Part shown: one piece after another, positions 1 to 7,182 of the stretch
Layout of the letters: each line of letters begins with the position of its first letter
Position numbering within the stretch: position 1 is the first letter of the stretch
Assembly (NCBI GenBank): GCA_041277045.1
Contig: JBGFSY010000001.1
Span: 930,001-994,000 of the forward strand
From: Reddybacter sp041277045
GTDB taxonomy: Bacteria > Pseudomonadota > Gammaproteobacteria > Pseudomonadales > Porticoccaceae
Length of the DNA stretch: 64,000 nucleotides
Direction: 5' to 3'
Translations under genes and position numbers: made by a program
Notes under the pieces: model-generated
Databases searched by the model: none
The model's input: the letters and a program-made list of their open reading frames with translations, nothing else
What the model was told of the DNA's origin: nothing

Positions 1-2
1 TT

Positions 3-218
3 GAGGATAGTCTTTCCTCTATAAATACCGGTAGCGAGCTGGAGAGTTACACTTTTTCCACCCGCAAAGGCGAGGTGAAAAGTGCCATTCAGTGCCTCGG
101 TGGGTATAAGTTTGCAGTGGTTTCTTCCGTGGGCCACAAGGCGGCCCCTCAGCCTGCGGTGAGTATTATTCAGGTATATGAAGATCTTAAGGGCCGCGTT
201 GTTCCTGCAAGATGTTAG
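3..218 (+). CDS. C-terminal end of an unrecognised protein (partial)
   Basis: The third forward frame is open from the window edge and ends at TAG 216-218, giving 71 residues with no start codon, so the gene begins outside the window. The fragment is of mixed composition, with a short stretch (GGYKFAVVSSVG) that could be a beta strand, and it ends in Cys. I do not recognise the family. It faces the acyl-CoA dehydrogenase gene that ends at 256, so the two are convergent. A stop-free run of 72 codons at a window edge is modest evidence, so this may or may not be a real gene. Confidence 0.4.
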   Translation, partial: EDSLSSINTGSELESYTFSTRKGEVKSAIQCLGGYKFAVVSSVGHKAAPQPAVSIIQVYEDLKGRVVPARC

Positions 219-255
219 CCGCTGCAAAACATTGGCACGTTTACAGCGGCCGTGC

Positions 256-1422
256 TTAGTAGGACTTCGCCAGACCGAGCACTTTCTCTGCAATAAAGCA
301 CAAGATTAATTGTGGGCTAATGGGTGCCAGGCGGTGGATCATGCACTCGCGCAAATAGCGTTCAACGTGATACTCCTTAGCATAGCCCATGCCGCCGTGG
401 GTCATCACTGCCTGTTGGCAGGCTTTAAAGGTGGCCTCGGCGGCAAAGTATTTGGCGGCATTGGCGTAGGCGCCGGCATCTTCGCCATTGTCATAGGCTG
501 CAGCGGCGCGAAAGACCATTAAGTTGGCGGCTTCCAGTTCTATCCAGGATTCAGCCAGGGGGTGCTGCACGCTTTGGTTCTGGCCGATGGGGCGACCGAA
601 TACCTCGCGCTCACCGGCGTAAGTGACGGCGCGTTTCAGGGCGGCGCGACCGAGGCCGACCAGGCCGGAGGCAATCAGTACGCGCTCGGGATTCAGCCCG
701 TGTAACAAGTAGCGAAAGCCCTTACCCTCTTCGCCGATGCGATCTTCCACCGGGATTTTAAGACCGTCAATAAATAACTGGTTGGAGTCGACACACTTGC
801 GGCCCATTTTTTCAATGCGGCGGATTTCACAGGTGCTGCGGTCGAGATCGGTATAAAAAAGCGTCAAGCCATCAATGGGACGTTTGGTTTCTGACTCGGG
901 CTTGGTGCGGGCGATAAGCATAATCTTGTTGGACACTTGCGCCGTCGAGGTCCAGACCTTCTGGCCGTGCACCACATAGTGGTCGCCCTTCAAAATAGCT
1001 TCGGTTTTGAGGCGGGTGGTGTCGAGGCCGGTATTGGGTTCGGTGACACCGAAGCAGGGGATATCGTCGCGGCGCATCACCGGCGGCAACATGCGCTGTT
1101 TTTGCTCTTCAGTGCCGAACACGGCAATGGGGTTGACGCCAAACAGCGGGATGGCCACCGAAGAAACACCACCATTGGCCGCACCCGACTCGGCGATAGT
1201 CTGCACCATCACCGCCGCTTCACTAATGCCCAGGCCACTACCGCCGACCTCTTCGGGCATACAAATACCCAGCCAGCCATCGTCGGCCAGGGCGCGACAA
1301 AAGTCTTCGGGGAATTCGCCGTCGGTATCGCGATCGAGCCAGTATTGATCATCAAAGGGTTTGCAAAGTTTTTCGATGCTGTCTTTGATTTGTAGTTGCT
1401 GTTCAGAAAAGGAGAAATCCAT
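256..1422 (-). CDS. Acyl-CoA dehydrogenase family protein
   Basis: A flavoprotein of 388 residues that would oxidise an acyl-CoA to the 2,3-enoyl-CoA and pass electrons to ETF. The N-terminal helical domain starts MDFSFSEQQ. The beta domain carries CFGVTEPNTGLDTT and VHGQKVWTSTAQ, and the C-terminal helical domain has AYAGEREVFGRPIGQNQSVQ and MTHGGMGYAKEYHVERY, all typical of the family. The frame stays open to 1578, but the extra residues look non-homologous and would run into rsmE. I therefore place the start at 1422, where the family N-terminus begins; an ATG at 1434 is the alternative. The substrate cannot be read from sequence. It is one of three such genes in the window. Confidence 0.93.
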   Translation of the reverse strand: MDFSFSEQQLQIKDSIEKLCKPFDDQYWLDRDTDGEFPEDFCRALADDGWLGICMPEEVGGSGLGISEAAVMVQTIAESGAANGGVSSVAIPLFGVNPIAVFGTEEQKQRMLPPVMRRDDIPCFGVTEPNTGLDTTRLKTEAILKGDHYVVHGQKVWTSTAQVSNKIMLIARTKPESETKRPIDGLTLFYTDLDRSTCEIRRIEKMGRKCVDSNQLFIDGLKIPVEDRIGEEGKGFRYLLHGLNPERVLIASGLVGLGRAALKRAVTYAGEREVFGRPIGQNQSVQHPLAESWIELEAANLMVFRAAAAYDNGEDAGAYANAAKYFAAEATFKACQQAVMTHGGMGYAKEYHVERYLRECMIHRLAPISPQLILCFIAEKVLGLAKSY

Positions 1423-1561
1423 AGCCGGCCCCATTATATTAGTATTTTTTGGGCGCAATTTTTGGCCCGTTTGATGAAGATTGTAAGTGTTGTGAGCGAG
1501 TGATTGAGCGTTGCCCAGTAAAAATAATTTTGCTCCGGGGTCGAAGCCTTTTGATAACTTG

Positions 1562-2326
1562 TTAGACCATATCGCCAAGTAGGGCCTGCACTATGCTCAA
1601 GGCTGAGAGTGGCGCCGTTTCTGTGCGCAGTACCCGGGGGCCAAGGCCGACGGAAATAACACCCTGTTGTTGGGCTTGCTGGATTTCCCCATCGCTAAAG
1701 CCGCCCTCGGGACCAGATAGCAAAACGATAGTCTTTGCCGAGGAACCCTGGTCGAGCAATGTGCTACTCAGGCTTTGTTCGGCTCTGGGGTCGAGTATCA
1801 GCTTTAAGTTTGTATCGAGAGCCGTAGAGGGTGTAGCGATAGCCGCGAGAAATTCACTCAGCGGCTGTGCCGGTTTTATAGTGGGCACATCATTGCGCTG
1901 GCTTTGCTCGCAGGCGCTAATGGCTATTTGCTGCCAGTGGCCGAGCTTTTTCAAGGCTCTTTCGCCCTTGAGCTTCACCTCACAGCGCTCGGTAAAGAGG
2001 GGGGTGATTTCATTGATGCCGAGCTCAACTGCCTTTTGTATCACCCAGTCCATGCGCTCGCCCCGCGACAGACCGATGGCCAGTACCATTCGTACCGGGC
2101 TGGGGGCTACGCCGGCACTGTGCTTGCCGATGCTGATGGTGGCCCGCTTGTTGGTGGCGGATTGCAGTGTTGCGGTGTATTCGCCGCCGCTGCCGTTAAA
2201 GACAATCAGTGCGTCATCGGCGCGCAGACGTAGTACAGAAACGAGATAGTGGGCGGCGGCTTTATCGAGTGCCAGTTCGGCCCCACTTTGCAGGGCCTGG
2301 TCGAGATAGACTCTTGGCACGCGCAC
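1562..2326 (-). CDS. rsmE: 16S rRNA (uracil1498-N3)-methyltransferase RsmE
   Basis: RsmE methylates N3 of U1498 in the decoding region of 16S rRNA, using SAM. The 254-residue length is normal for the family. The N-terminal PUA-like domain begins MRVPRVYLDQ. The C-terminal SPOUT methyltransferase knot is shown by LSGPEGGFSDGEI and LGPRVLRTETAPLSAL, the two SAM-binding signatures. The gene lies 4 bases downstream of metF on the same strand, so it probably shares the methyl-cycle transcript. Confidence 0.96.
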   Translation of the reverse strand: MRVPRVYLDQALQSGAELALDKAAAHYLVSVLRLRADDALIVFNGSGGEYTATLQSATNKRATISIGKHSAGVAPSPVRMVLAIGLSRGERMDWVIQKAVELGINEITPLFTERCEVKLKGERALKKLGHWQQIAISACEQSQRNDVPTIKPAQPLSEFLAAIATPSTALDTNLKLILDPRAEQSLSSTLLDQGSSAKTIVLLSGPEGGFSDGEIQQAQQQGVISVGLGPRVLRTETAPLSALSIVQALLGDMV

Positions 2327-2330
2327 AGGT

Positions 2331-3185
2331 CTAGCTCAGGTCGGCGCTGACACCGAGGCGGGAGAGGATGTCGACGCTGGGCTCGGCCTGGTTCATGGTG
2401 TAAAAATGCAGGCCCGGTACGCCACCTTCTAGCAGGCGTTCGCAGAGTTGAGTAATCACATCGCTGCCAAAGGCAATAATACTGGCCTGGTCATCGCCGT
2501 ATTGTTCGAGCTTCTTGGCCATCCAGCGGGGGATTTCGGCGCCGCAGCCGGCAGAGAAGCGAGCGAGATTGGTGAAATTGGTGATCGGCATAATACCGGG
2601 CACAATGGGTTTGTCGATACCCGCTTTGGCGGCTTGATCGAGGAAGTACCAGTAGGCATCGATATTAAAAAAGTACTGGGTGATTGCGCCGTCCGCTCCG
2701 GCTTTGAATTTTTCACCGAGCCAGTAAATATCATCCTTATAGCTTTTGGCGTCGGGATGAATTTCGGGATAGGCCGCCACTTGCAGATTAAATTTCTCAC
2801 CGAAGTGCTCGCGTATAAAGGCAACCAGTTCATTGGCATGGATGGGCTTGCGGGTGCTTGTGGGGTCGCTGGGAAGATCGCCGCGCAGGGCGAGCAGGCG
2901 CGAGACACCGGCCTGGCTATAAGTTTCGAGCAGGGCTTTGATGGCACCGGCGTCATCGTCGCCAAAGGCAAATGACAGGTGGGGCATAACATCGAGACCA
3001 GCGGCGCGGGTTTCGAGCACGATATCTCGGGTGTTGTTACGGGTTGAGCCGCCGGCGCCATAGGTCACCGAAAAATACTCCGGCGCCAGCTGGGCCAGGG
3101 TTTCTCGGGTGCGAGCCAGCTTCTCAGCGCCGGGCTGAGTTTTCGGCGGGAAGAACTCAAAACTTAATAACCAGTCTTTAGCCAT
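2331..3185 (-). CDS. metF: 5,10-methylenetetrahydrofolate reductase MetF
   Basis: MetF is a cytoplasmic FAD enzyme that reduces methylene-THF to methyl-THF, the methyl donor for methionine synthesis. It has 284 residues, as expected of the bacterial single-domain enzyme. Family marks are SFEFFPPKTQPG near the N-terminus, SVTYGAGGSTRNNT, PHLSFAFGDDD, and ALRGDLPSD. It follows ahcY after a 118-base gap that contains a strong inverted repeat (3252-3279), and rsmE follows 4 bases later. With ahcY and metK it forms a methyl-cycle cluster. Confidence 0.97.
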   Translation of the reverse strand: MAKDWLLSFEFFPPKTQPGAEKLARTRETLAQLAPEYFSVTYGAGGSTRNNTRDIVLETRAAGLDVMPHLSFAFGDDDAGAIKALLETYSQAGVSRLLALRGDLPSDPTSTRKPIHANELVAFIREHFGEKFNLQVAAYPEIHPDAKSYKDDIYWLGEKFKAGADGAITQYFFNIDAYWYFLDQAAKAGIDKPIVPGIMPITNFTNLARFSAGCGAEIPRWMAKKLEQYGDDQASIIAFGSDVITQLCERLLEGGVPGLHFYTMNQAEPSVDILSRLGVSADLS

Positions 3186-3251
3186 GCCAGGTATTACTTC
3201 TCTTCAATGTGTTTCGTTGTCTGTGTGTCGCGTCAGACGCAAGCCCAGCGT

Positions 3252-3279
3252 CCCGTAGAGCTGTGAACAGTGCTACGGG
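3252..3279 (-). promoter_or_regulatory. 28-base inverted repeat between ahcY and metF
   Basis: CCCGTAG (3252-3258) pairs with CTACGGG (3273-3279), and inside it CTGT pairs with ACAG. The result is a nearly complete stem with one mismatch, one wobble and a two-base loop. No T-run follows on the metF strand, so it is not a standard intrinsic terminator. It could be an attenuator, an RNA processing site or an operator. I could not match it to the SAH riboswitch pattern known upstream of ahcY or metF in other proteobacteria. Confidence 0.5.
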
Positions 3280-3303
3280 GCGCGACGATATAGCAACAGG
3301 GGC

Positions 3304-4710
3304 TTAATAGCGATAGGCGTCGGCTTTGTAGGGTCCGTCGACCTCGACATTAATGTAGTCGGCCTGGGTTTGTGTCAGCTGGGTGAGCACGCCTGAAAAG
3401 CCTTTCACCATGTGCGCGGCGACTTCTTCGTCGAGGTGCTTGGGCAGGACTTCAACGCGCAGCGCCTGTTCCTGGGCCGGTTTATTCATATCGGCAAACT
3501 TCTGCGCGTAGAGGTGAATTTGCGCCAGCACCTGATTGGCAAAAGAGCCGTCCATAATGCGGCTGGGGTGGCCCGTGGCGTTGCCCAGGTTGACCAGGCG
3601 GCCTTCTGAGAGCAGCAGGATGTGGTCATTTTCAGCCGCTTCAATCGTCTTGGCGCGATAGATCTTGTGGACCTGAGGTTTGATCTCCTGCCAGAACCAG
3701 TTTTCCCGCGTAAAGGCGGTATCAATCTCATTGTCGAAATGGCCGATATTGGATACCACGCAGCCGCTTTTCAGCGCTGTAAGCATCTGCGCATCGCAAA
3801 CATTGACATTGCCGGTGGTGGTGACGACCAGATCAATGGTGCCGAGCAGGGCGCGGTTAATACCCTCGGCGGTGCCGGTATTGATACCGTCTATATAGGG
3901 TGAAACCACTTCAAAGCCATCCATGCAGGCCTGCATGGCGCAAATGGGGTCGATTTCTGCGACTTTAACGATCATGCCTTCCTGACACAGTGATTGCACC
4001 GAGCCTTTGCCGACATCGCCGTAGCCAATGACCAGGGCTTTTTTACCGGCCAGCAGGTGGTCGGTGGCGCGTTTGATGGCATCGTTGAGGCTGTGGCGGC
4101 AACCGTATTTATTGTCGTTCTTCGACTTGGTGACCGAGTCGTTGACATTAATGGCCGGTATTTTTAGCTGTCCGGCTTCGAGCATTTCGTAGAGGCGGTG
4201 GACACCGGTGGTGGTTTCCTCAGTGACGCCGTGTACGGCCTCGAGTATCTGCGGATACTTGTCGTGGAGGATTTGGGTCAGGTCGCCACCATCATCGAGA
4301 ATCATATTGGCCGCCCAGGGCGCGCCGTCTTTGAGGATGGTTTGCTCAATGCACCACTCGTACTCTTCCTCGGTCTCACCCTTCCAGGCATAAACGGCAA
4401 CACCGCTAGCGGCAATGGCCGCCGCCGCGTGATCTTGCGTTGAAAAGATATTGCACGATGACCAGCGCACTTCGGCGCCGAGAGACTCGAGGGTCTCAAT
4501 CAGCACGGCGGTTTGAATGGTCATGTGAATGCAGCCAAGGATTTTGGCAGCGGCCAGTGGCTGTTCGTGATGATATTTTTCACGAATCGCCATTAACGCT
4601 GGCATTTCTGTTTCGGCGATTTCTATTTCTTTGCGGCCCCAGTCACTGAGACTGATGTCGGCTACTTTGTAGTCGGGTGCTAATGCGTCTAACTTGGCAA
4701 AATTGCTCAC
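3304..4710 (-). CDS. ahcY: S-adenosylhomocysteine hydrolase
   Basis: This cytoplasmic NAD-dependent enzyme splits SAH to adenosine and homocysteine, relieving product inhibition of methyltransferases. The 468 residues match the proteobacterial form, which carries an insertion compared with the shorter archaeal type. Visible marks are ILGCIHMTIQTAVLIETL, SSCNIFSTQDHAAAAIA, the NAD-binding VIGYGDVGKGSVQSL, and the C-terminal ending VDGPYKADAYRY, which closes the active site. RBS AGAGGA precedes the ATG. metK lies upstream after an 83-base gap and metF lies downstream. Confidence 0.98.
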   Translation of the reverse strand: MSNFAKLDALAPDYKVADISLSDWGRKEIEIAETEMPALMAIREKYHHEQPLAAAKILGCIHMTIQTAVLIETLESLGAEVRWSSCNIFSTQDHAAAAIAASGVAVYAWKGETEEEYEWCIEQTILKDGAPWAANMILDDGGDLTQILHDKYPQILEAVHGVTEETTTGVHRLYEMLEAGQLKIPAINVNDSVTKSKNDNKYGCRHSLNDAIKRATDHLLAGKKALVIGYGDVGKGSVQSLCQEGMIVKVAEIDPICAMQACMDGFEVVSPYIDGINTGTAEGINRALLGTIDLVVTTTGNVNVCDAQMLTALKSGCVVSNIGHFDNEIDTAFTRENWFWQEIKPQVHKIYRAKTIEAAENDHILLLSEGRLVNLGNATGHPSRIMDGSFANQVLAQIHLYAQKFADMNKPAQEQALRVEVLPKHLDEEVAAHMVKGFSGVLTQLTQTQADYINVEVDGPYKADAYRY

Positions 4711-4793
4711 TGTCCATTCCTCTTTCTTTAATTTAGATAGCTGTCGCCGTGGTGGCGCCAGTGATGTTTGATTTGTGGCTGAATGGGTGAGCG

Positions 4794-5948
4794 TTAAATT
4801 TCTGCTCGCAAGGCATCGGCTTTATCAGTTTTTTCCCAGGTGAAGTCTGCCTCTTCCCGGCCGAAGTGACCGTAGGCAGCCGTTTGGCGATAGATGGGGC
4901 GCTTCAATTGCAGCATCTCGATAAGACCGGCAGGGCGCAGGTCGAAGTGCTTGGTAACAAGCTCGGAGATGCGCTCGTCGGGCATCACGCCGGTGCCGAA
5001 GGTGTTGACGGCAATGGAAGTGGGGTCGGCCACGCCGATGGCATAGGATACCTGGATTTCGCAACGCTCAGCGAGACCGGCGGCGACGATATTCTTCGCC
5101 ACATAGCGCCCGGCATAGGCAGCTGAGCGGTCAACTTTTGATGGGTCTTTACCGGAGAAAGCGCCGCCACCGTGGTGGGCCATACCGCCGTAGGTATCGA
5201 CAATGATTTTGCGTCCGGTAAGACCGCAATCGCCCATGGGGCCGCCAATAATAAACTGGCCAGTGGGGTTGATATGGTAGAGGGTGTCTTTGTGCAGCCA
5301 TTCGGCGGGCAGGGTGGGTTTGACGATATCTTCCATCACCGCATCTTGCAGGTCAGGCAGGGAAATGTCGGGGCTGTGCTGAGTGGAGAGGACAACCGCG
5401 TCAATCGCAACAGGTAGACCGTTTTCATAGCGCAGAGTGATCTGGCTTTTCGCATCGGGGCGTAACCAGGGCAGTATTTTGTGCTTGCGCAAATAAGCCT
5501 GGCGCTCAACTAAACGGTGGGCGTAAAAAATGGGGGCCGGCATCAGCACTTCAGTTTCATTGGTAGCGTAGCCAAACATCAAACCCTGGTCGCCAGCACC
5601 GAGATCTTTATTGCCGGCTTCATCGACACCAACGGCGATATCGACAGACTGCTTGCCAATGGCGTTGAGCACGGCGCAGGTGGCACCATCAAAGCCCACG
5701 TCAGAGCTGTCGTAACCGATATCGAGGATGACATTGCGCACGATGTCTTCAAGGTCGACATAGGTGTTGGTGCGTACTTCACCGGCAATGACTGCGACAC
5801 CGGTTTTTACCAGGGTCTCCACCGCAACACGGGCATTGGGGTCGTCGGCAATAATGGCGTCGAGAATGGCGTCTGAAATTTGATCGGCCATCTTATCGGG
5901 ATGACCCTCAGATACGGATTCGGAGGTGAAGATATTGTATTGACTCAT
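4794..5948 (-). CDS. metK: S-adenosylmethionine synthetase MetK
   Basis: MetK makes SAM from methionine and ATP as a cytoplasmic homotetramer. The 384 residues include the three classic motifs: SEGHPDKMADQISDAILD at the N-terminus, GAGDQGLMFGYA, and GGGAFSGKDPSKVDRSAAY for phosphate binding. An AAGGA ribosome site sits upstream of the ATG. The gene lies 55 bases after an ArsR-methyltransferase regulator on the same strand, and the gap holds a 16-base palindrome (5986-6001). The order regulator-metK beside tkt-epd-pgk-fba is also that of Pseudomonas. Confidence 0.98.
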   Translation of the reverse strand: MSQYNIFTSESVSEGHPDKMADQISDAILDAIIADDPNARVAVETLVKTGVAVIAGEVRTNTYVDLEDIVRNVILDIGYDSSDVGFDGATCAVLNAIGKQSVDIAVGVDEAGNKDLGAGDQGLMFGYATNETEVLMPAPIFYAHRLVERQAYLRKHKILPWLRPDAKSQITLRYENGLPVAIDAVVLSTQHSPDISLPDLQDAVMEDIVKPTLPAEWLHKDTLYHINPTGQFIIGGPMGDCGLTGRKIIVDTYGGMAHHGGGAFSGKDPSKVDRSAAYAGRYVAKNIVAAGLAERCEIQVSYAIGVADPTSIAVNTFGTGVMPDERISELVTKHFDLRPAGLIEMLQLKRPIYRQTAAYGHFGREEADFTWEKTDKADALRAEI

Positions 5949-5985
5949 CGAGTTGTCCTTTTCATTGCCGATCTGACTGGTGTCG

Positions 5986-6001
5986 ATCTACTAGTGTAGA
6001 T
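5986..6001. promoter_or_regulatory. 16-base palindrome upstream of metK
   Basis: ATCTAC (5986-5991) and GTAGAT (5996-6001) form a perfect inverted repeat with a four-base centre, 37 bases upstream of the metK start and just beyond the regulator stop codon. Its size and symmetry suit a dimeric winged-helix repressor, and the adjacent gene encodes an ArsR-type protein. That it is the binding site of this protein is inference. Confidence 0.45.
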
Positions 6002-6003
6002 GC

Positions 6004-6984
6004 TTACTTATGAAATTTTCGCAGTTGGACTTTAAAGCCGTTGCGTTGTGCCATGTAGACACTTTCACCGGCTTTAAAACCACATTCCTGGGCCCAGATG
6101 CCCAGCTCTTCGGGACAGAAGCCCAGCCACAGATCACCGCAGGTGTCGCGCACCCAGTCCTGATCGTGCTGGCAGAGCTCGGTGATAATTAAGCTGCCGC
6201 CAGGGTTAAGCAATTGGTAAATATCTTTGAGCATGTCGACGGGGGTGGCGACGTGGTGAAGCACCATATTTAAAGTGGTGCAGTCGACGCTGATTTTTGC
6301 CGCTGCTTCGCTGTTCGTTTCGCCGAGAATAAAGCGAATGTTGCCGCAGAGCTCTTTGCCCACCAGGGCCTCGGCGCGCTCGAGCATGGCGGAGGCGTTA
6401 TCGAGCGCGACCACCTCTTCAAAGCGCGGTGCCAGTGCCGCTAATAGCTCGCCTTCACCGGGGCCAATTTCGAGAACAGATTTGGCGCCCTTCTGGCGTT
6501 CCGGTTCGAGTAACTCCAGCACAGCATCACCATAGAGTGAATAGCTGGCGATCAGGTCTTGCTGTTGGCGAAAGCCCTCAGCATTGAGCTTGAAGAAGGT
6601 TTTTGATGTGCTTGAGCGGTGTTCGTGAATGCGGGCGACTTCTGCCAATACGCCGCTGGGTAGCTCACAAGTATCGAGTTGGGTGAAAATCTGTTCGCGC
6701 AGCAGCGCTAGCTCACTGCCATCATTGATATTGCGACGGTAGAAAATAAAAGTGCCTTCTTTGCGTGTGACGACCAGGCCGGCTTTGGCGAGCACTTTTA
6801 AATGATGGCTCATGGCGGGCTGGCGGATGGCAAACATTTGCGCTAACTCAAGCACACCAAAGGCATCGCGCTGCAGTACGCGTAAAATTTGCAGGCGCAG
6901 CTCATCGCCGGCAGCCTTACACAAGGTGCTGAGGTGGGGGATGCCCGTTGGGCTTTGTGCGTTTTTGTCAGTGGCGGTGGTCAT
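6004..6984 (-). CDS. ArsR-type winged-helix / SAM-methyltransferase fusion regulator
   Basis: The 326-residue protein has an ArsR-type winged helix at about 20-90 (recognition region RQPAMSHHLKVLAKAGL, wing VVTRKEGTFIFYRR). A class I methyltransferase fold spans about 165-320, with motif I LEIGPGEGELL near 171-181 and acidic motif II in VVALDNASAML. It lacks the cysteine pairs of metal-sensing ArsR proteins. Proteins of this layout beside metK are found in Pseudomonas and relatives, and SahR-type ArsR regulators of the methionine cycle are described in proteobacteria. I infer that the methyltransferase fold senses SAM or SAH and controls metK and neighbouring genes, but it could also be an active enzyme. 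Confidence 0.85.
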   Translation of the reverse strand: MTTATDKNAQSPTGIPHLSTLCKAAGDELRLQILRVLQRDAFGVLELAQMFAIRQPAMSHHLKVLAKAGLVVTRKEGTFIFYRRNINDGSELALLREQIFTQLDTCELPSGVLAEVARIHEHRSSTSKTFFKLNAEGFRQQQDLIASYSLYGDAVLELLEPERQKGAKSVLEIGPGEGELLAALAPRFEEVVALDNASAMLERAEALVGKELCGNIRFILGETNSEAAAKISVDCTTLNMVLHHVATPVDMLKDIYQLLNPGGSLIITELCQHDQDWVRDTCGDLWLGFCPEELGIWAQECGFKAGESVYMAQRNGFKVQLRKFHK

Positions 6985-7073
6985 GGAGCGGGACTCTACT
7001 ACAGAGGAGTTTCAATATCAAAAATAGTTGATGTTTGTGTTGGCGGTTCGGAAAACCCTGGTGTGGGCTGAGG

Positions 7074-7122
7074 GGCAATTAAAAGGCTAGAAATTGCCAT
7101 AAATCGACAGGAGTTCTTTACT
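7074..7122 (+). promoter_or_regulatory. Candidate tkt promoter with an inverted repeat over the -35
   Basis: TTGCCA (7094-7099) and TTTACT (7117-7122) are 17 bases apart and resemble sigma-70 -35 and -10 boxes. GGCAATT (7074-7080) and AATTGCC (7092-7098) form a perfect 7-base inverted repeat whose right arm covers the -35, which could let a regulator block the promoter. The match was made by eye and is moderate. Confidence 0.4.
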
Positions 7123-7126
7123 GGCT

Positions 7127-7159
7127 GGCGCCGGTGCGGGAAAATGGCGCCCCTTTTTT
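7127..7159 (+). terminator. Terminator-like hairpin in the tkt leader
   Basis: Two GGCGCC copies (7127-7132 and 7146-7151) can pair and are followed by CC and six T residues (7154-7159), ending 23 bases before the tkt ATG. This is downstream of the proposed promoter, so it may attenuate tkt rather than end another transcript. The 6-base stem is short and the T-run is separated from it by two C residues. Confidence 0.35.
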
Positions 7160-7182
7160 CTATCTTCTGGAGTATCGCTTCG

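Noticed and set aside
1423..1578. Longer N-terminus for the acyl-CoA dehydrogenase
   Set aside because: The extra residues do not resemble the family and overlap rsmE, and the family N-terminus starts at 1422.
4711..4793. SAH riboswitch upstream of ahcY
   Set aside because: The gap shows only a short imperfect CTG-GCC hairpin and not the conserved core I know for this riboswitch.
7144..7182. Upstream ATG for transketolase
   Set aside because: It lies in the leader hairpin with no ribosome site, while 7183 has GGAG and the family N-terminus.
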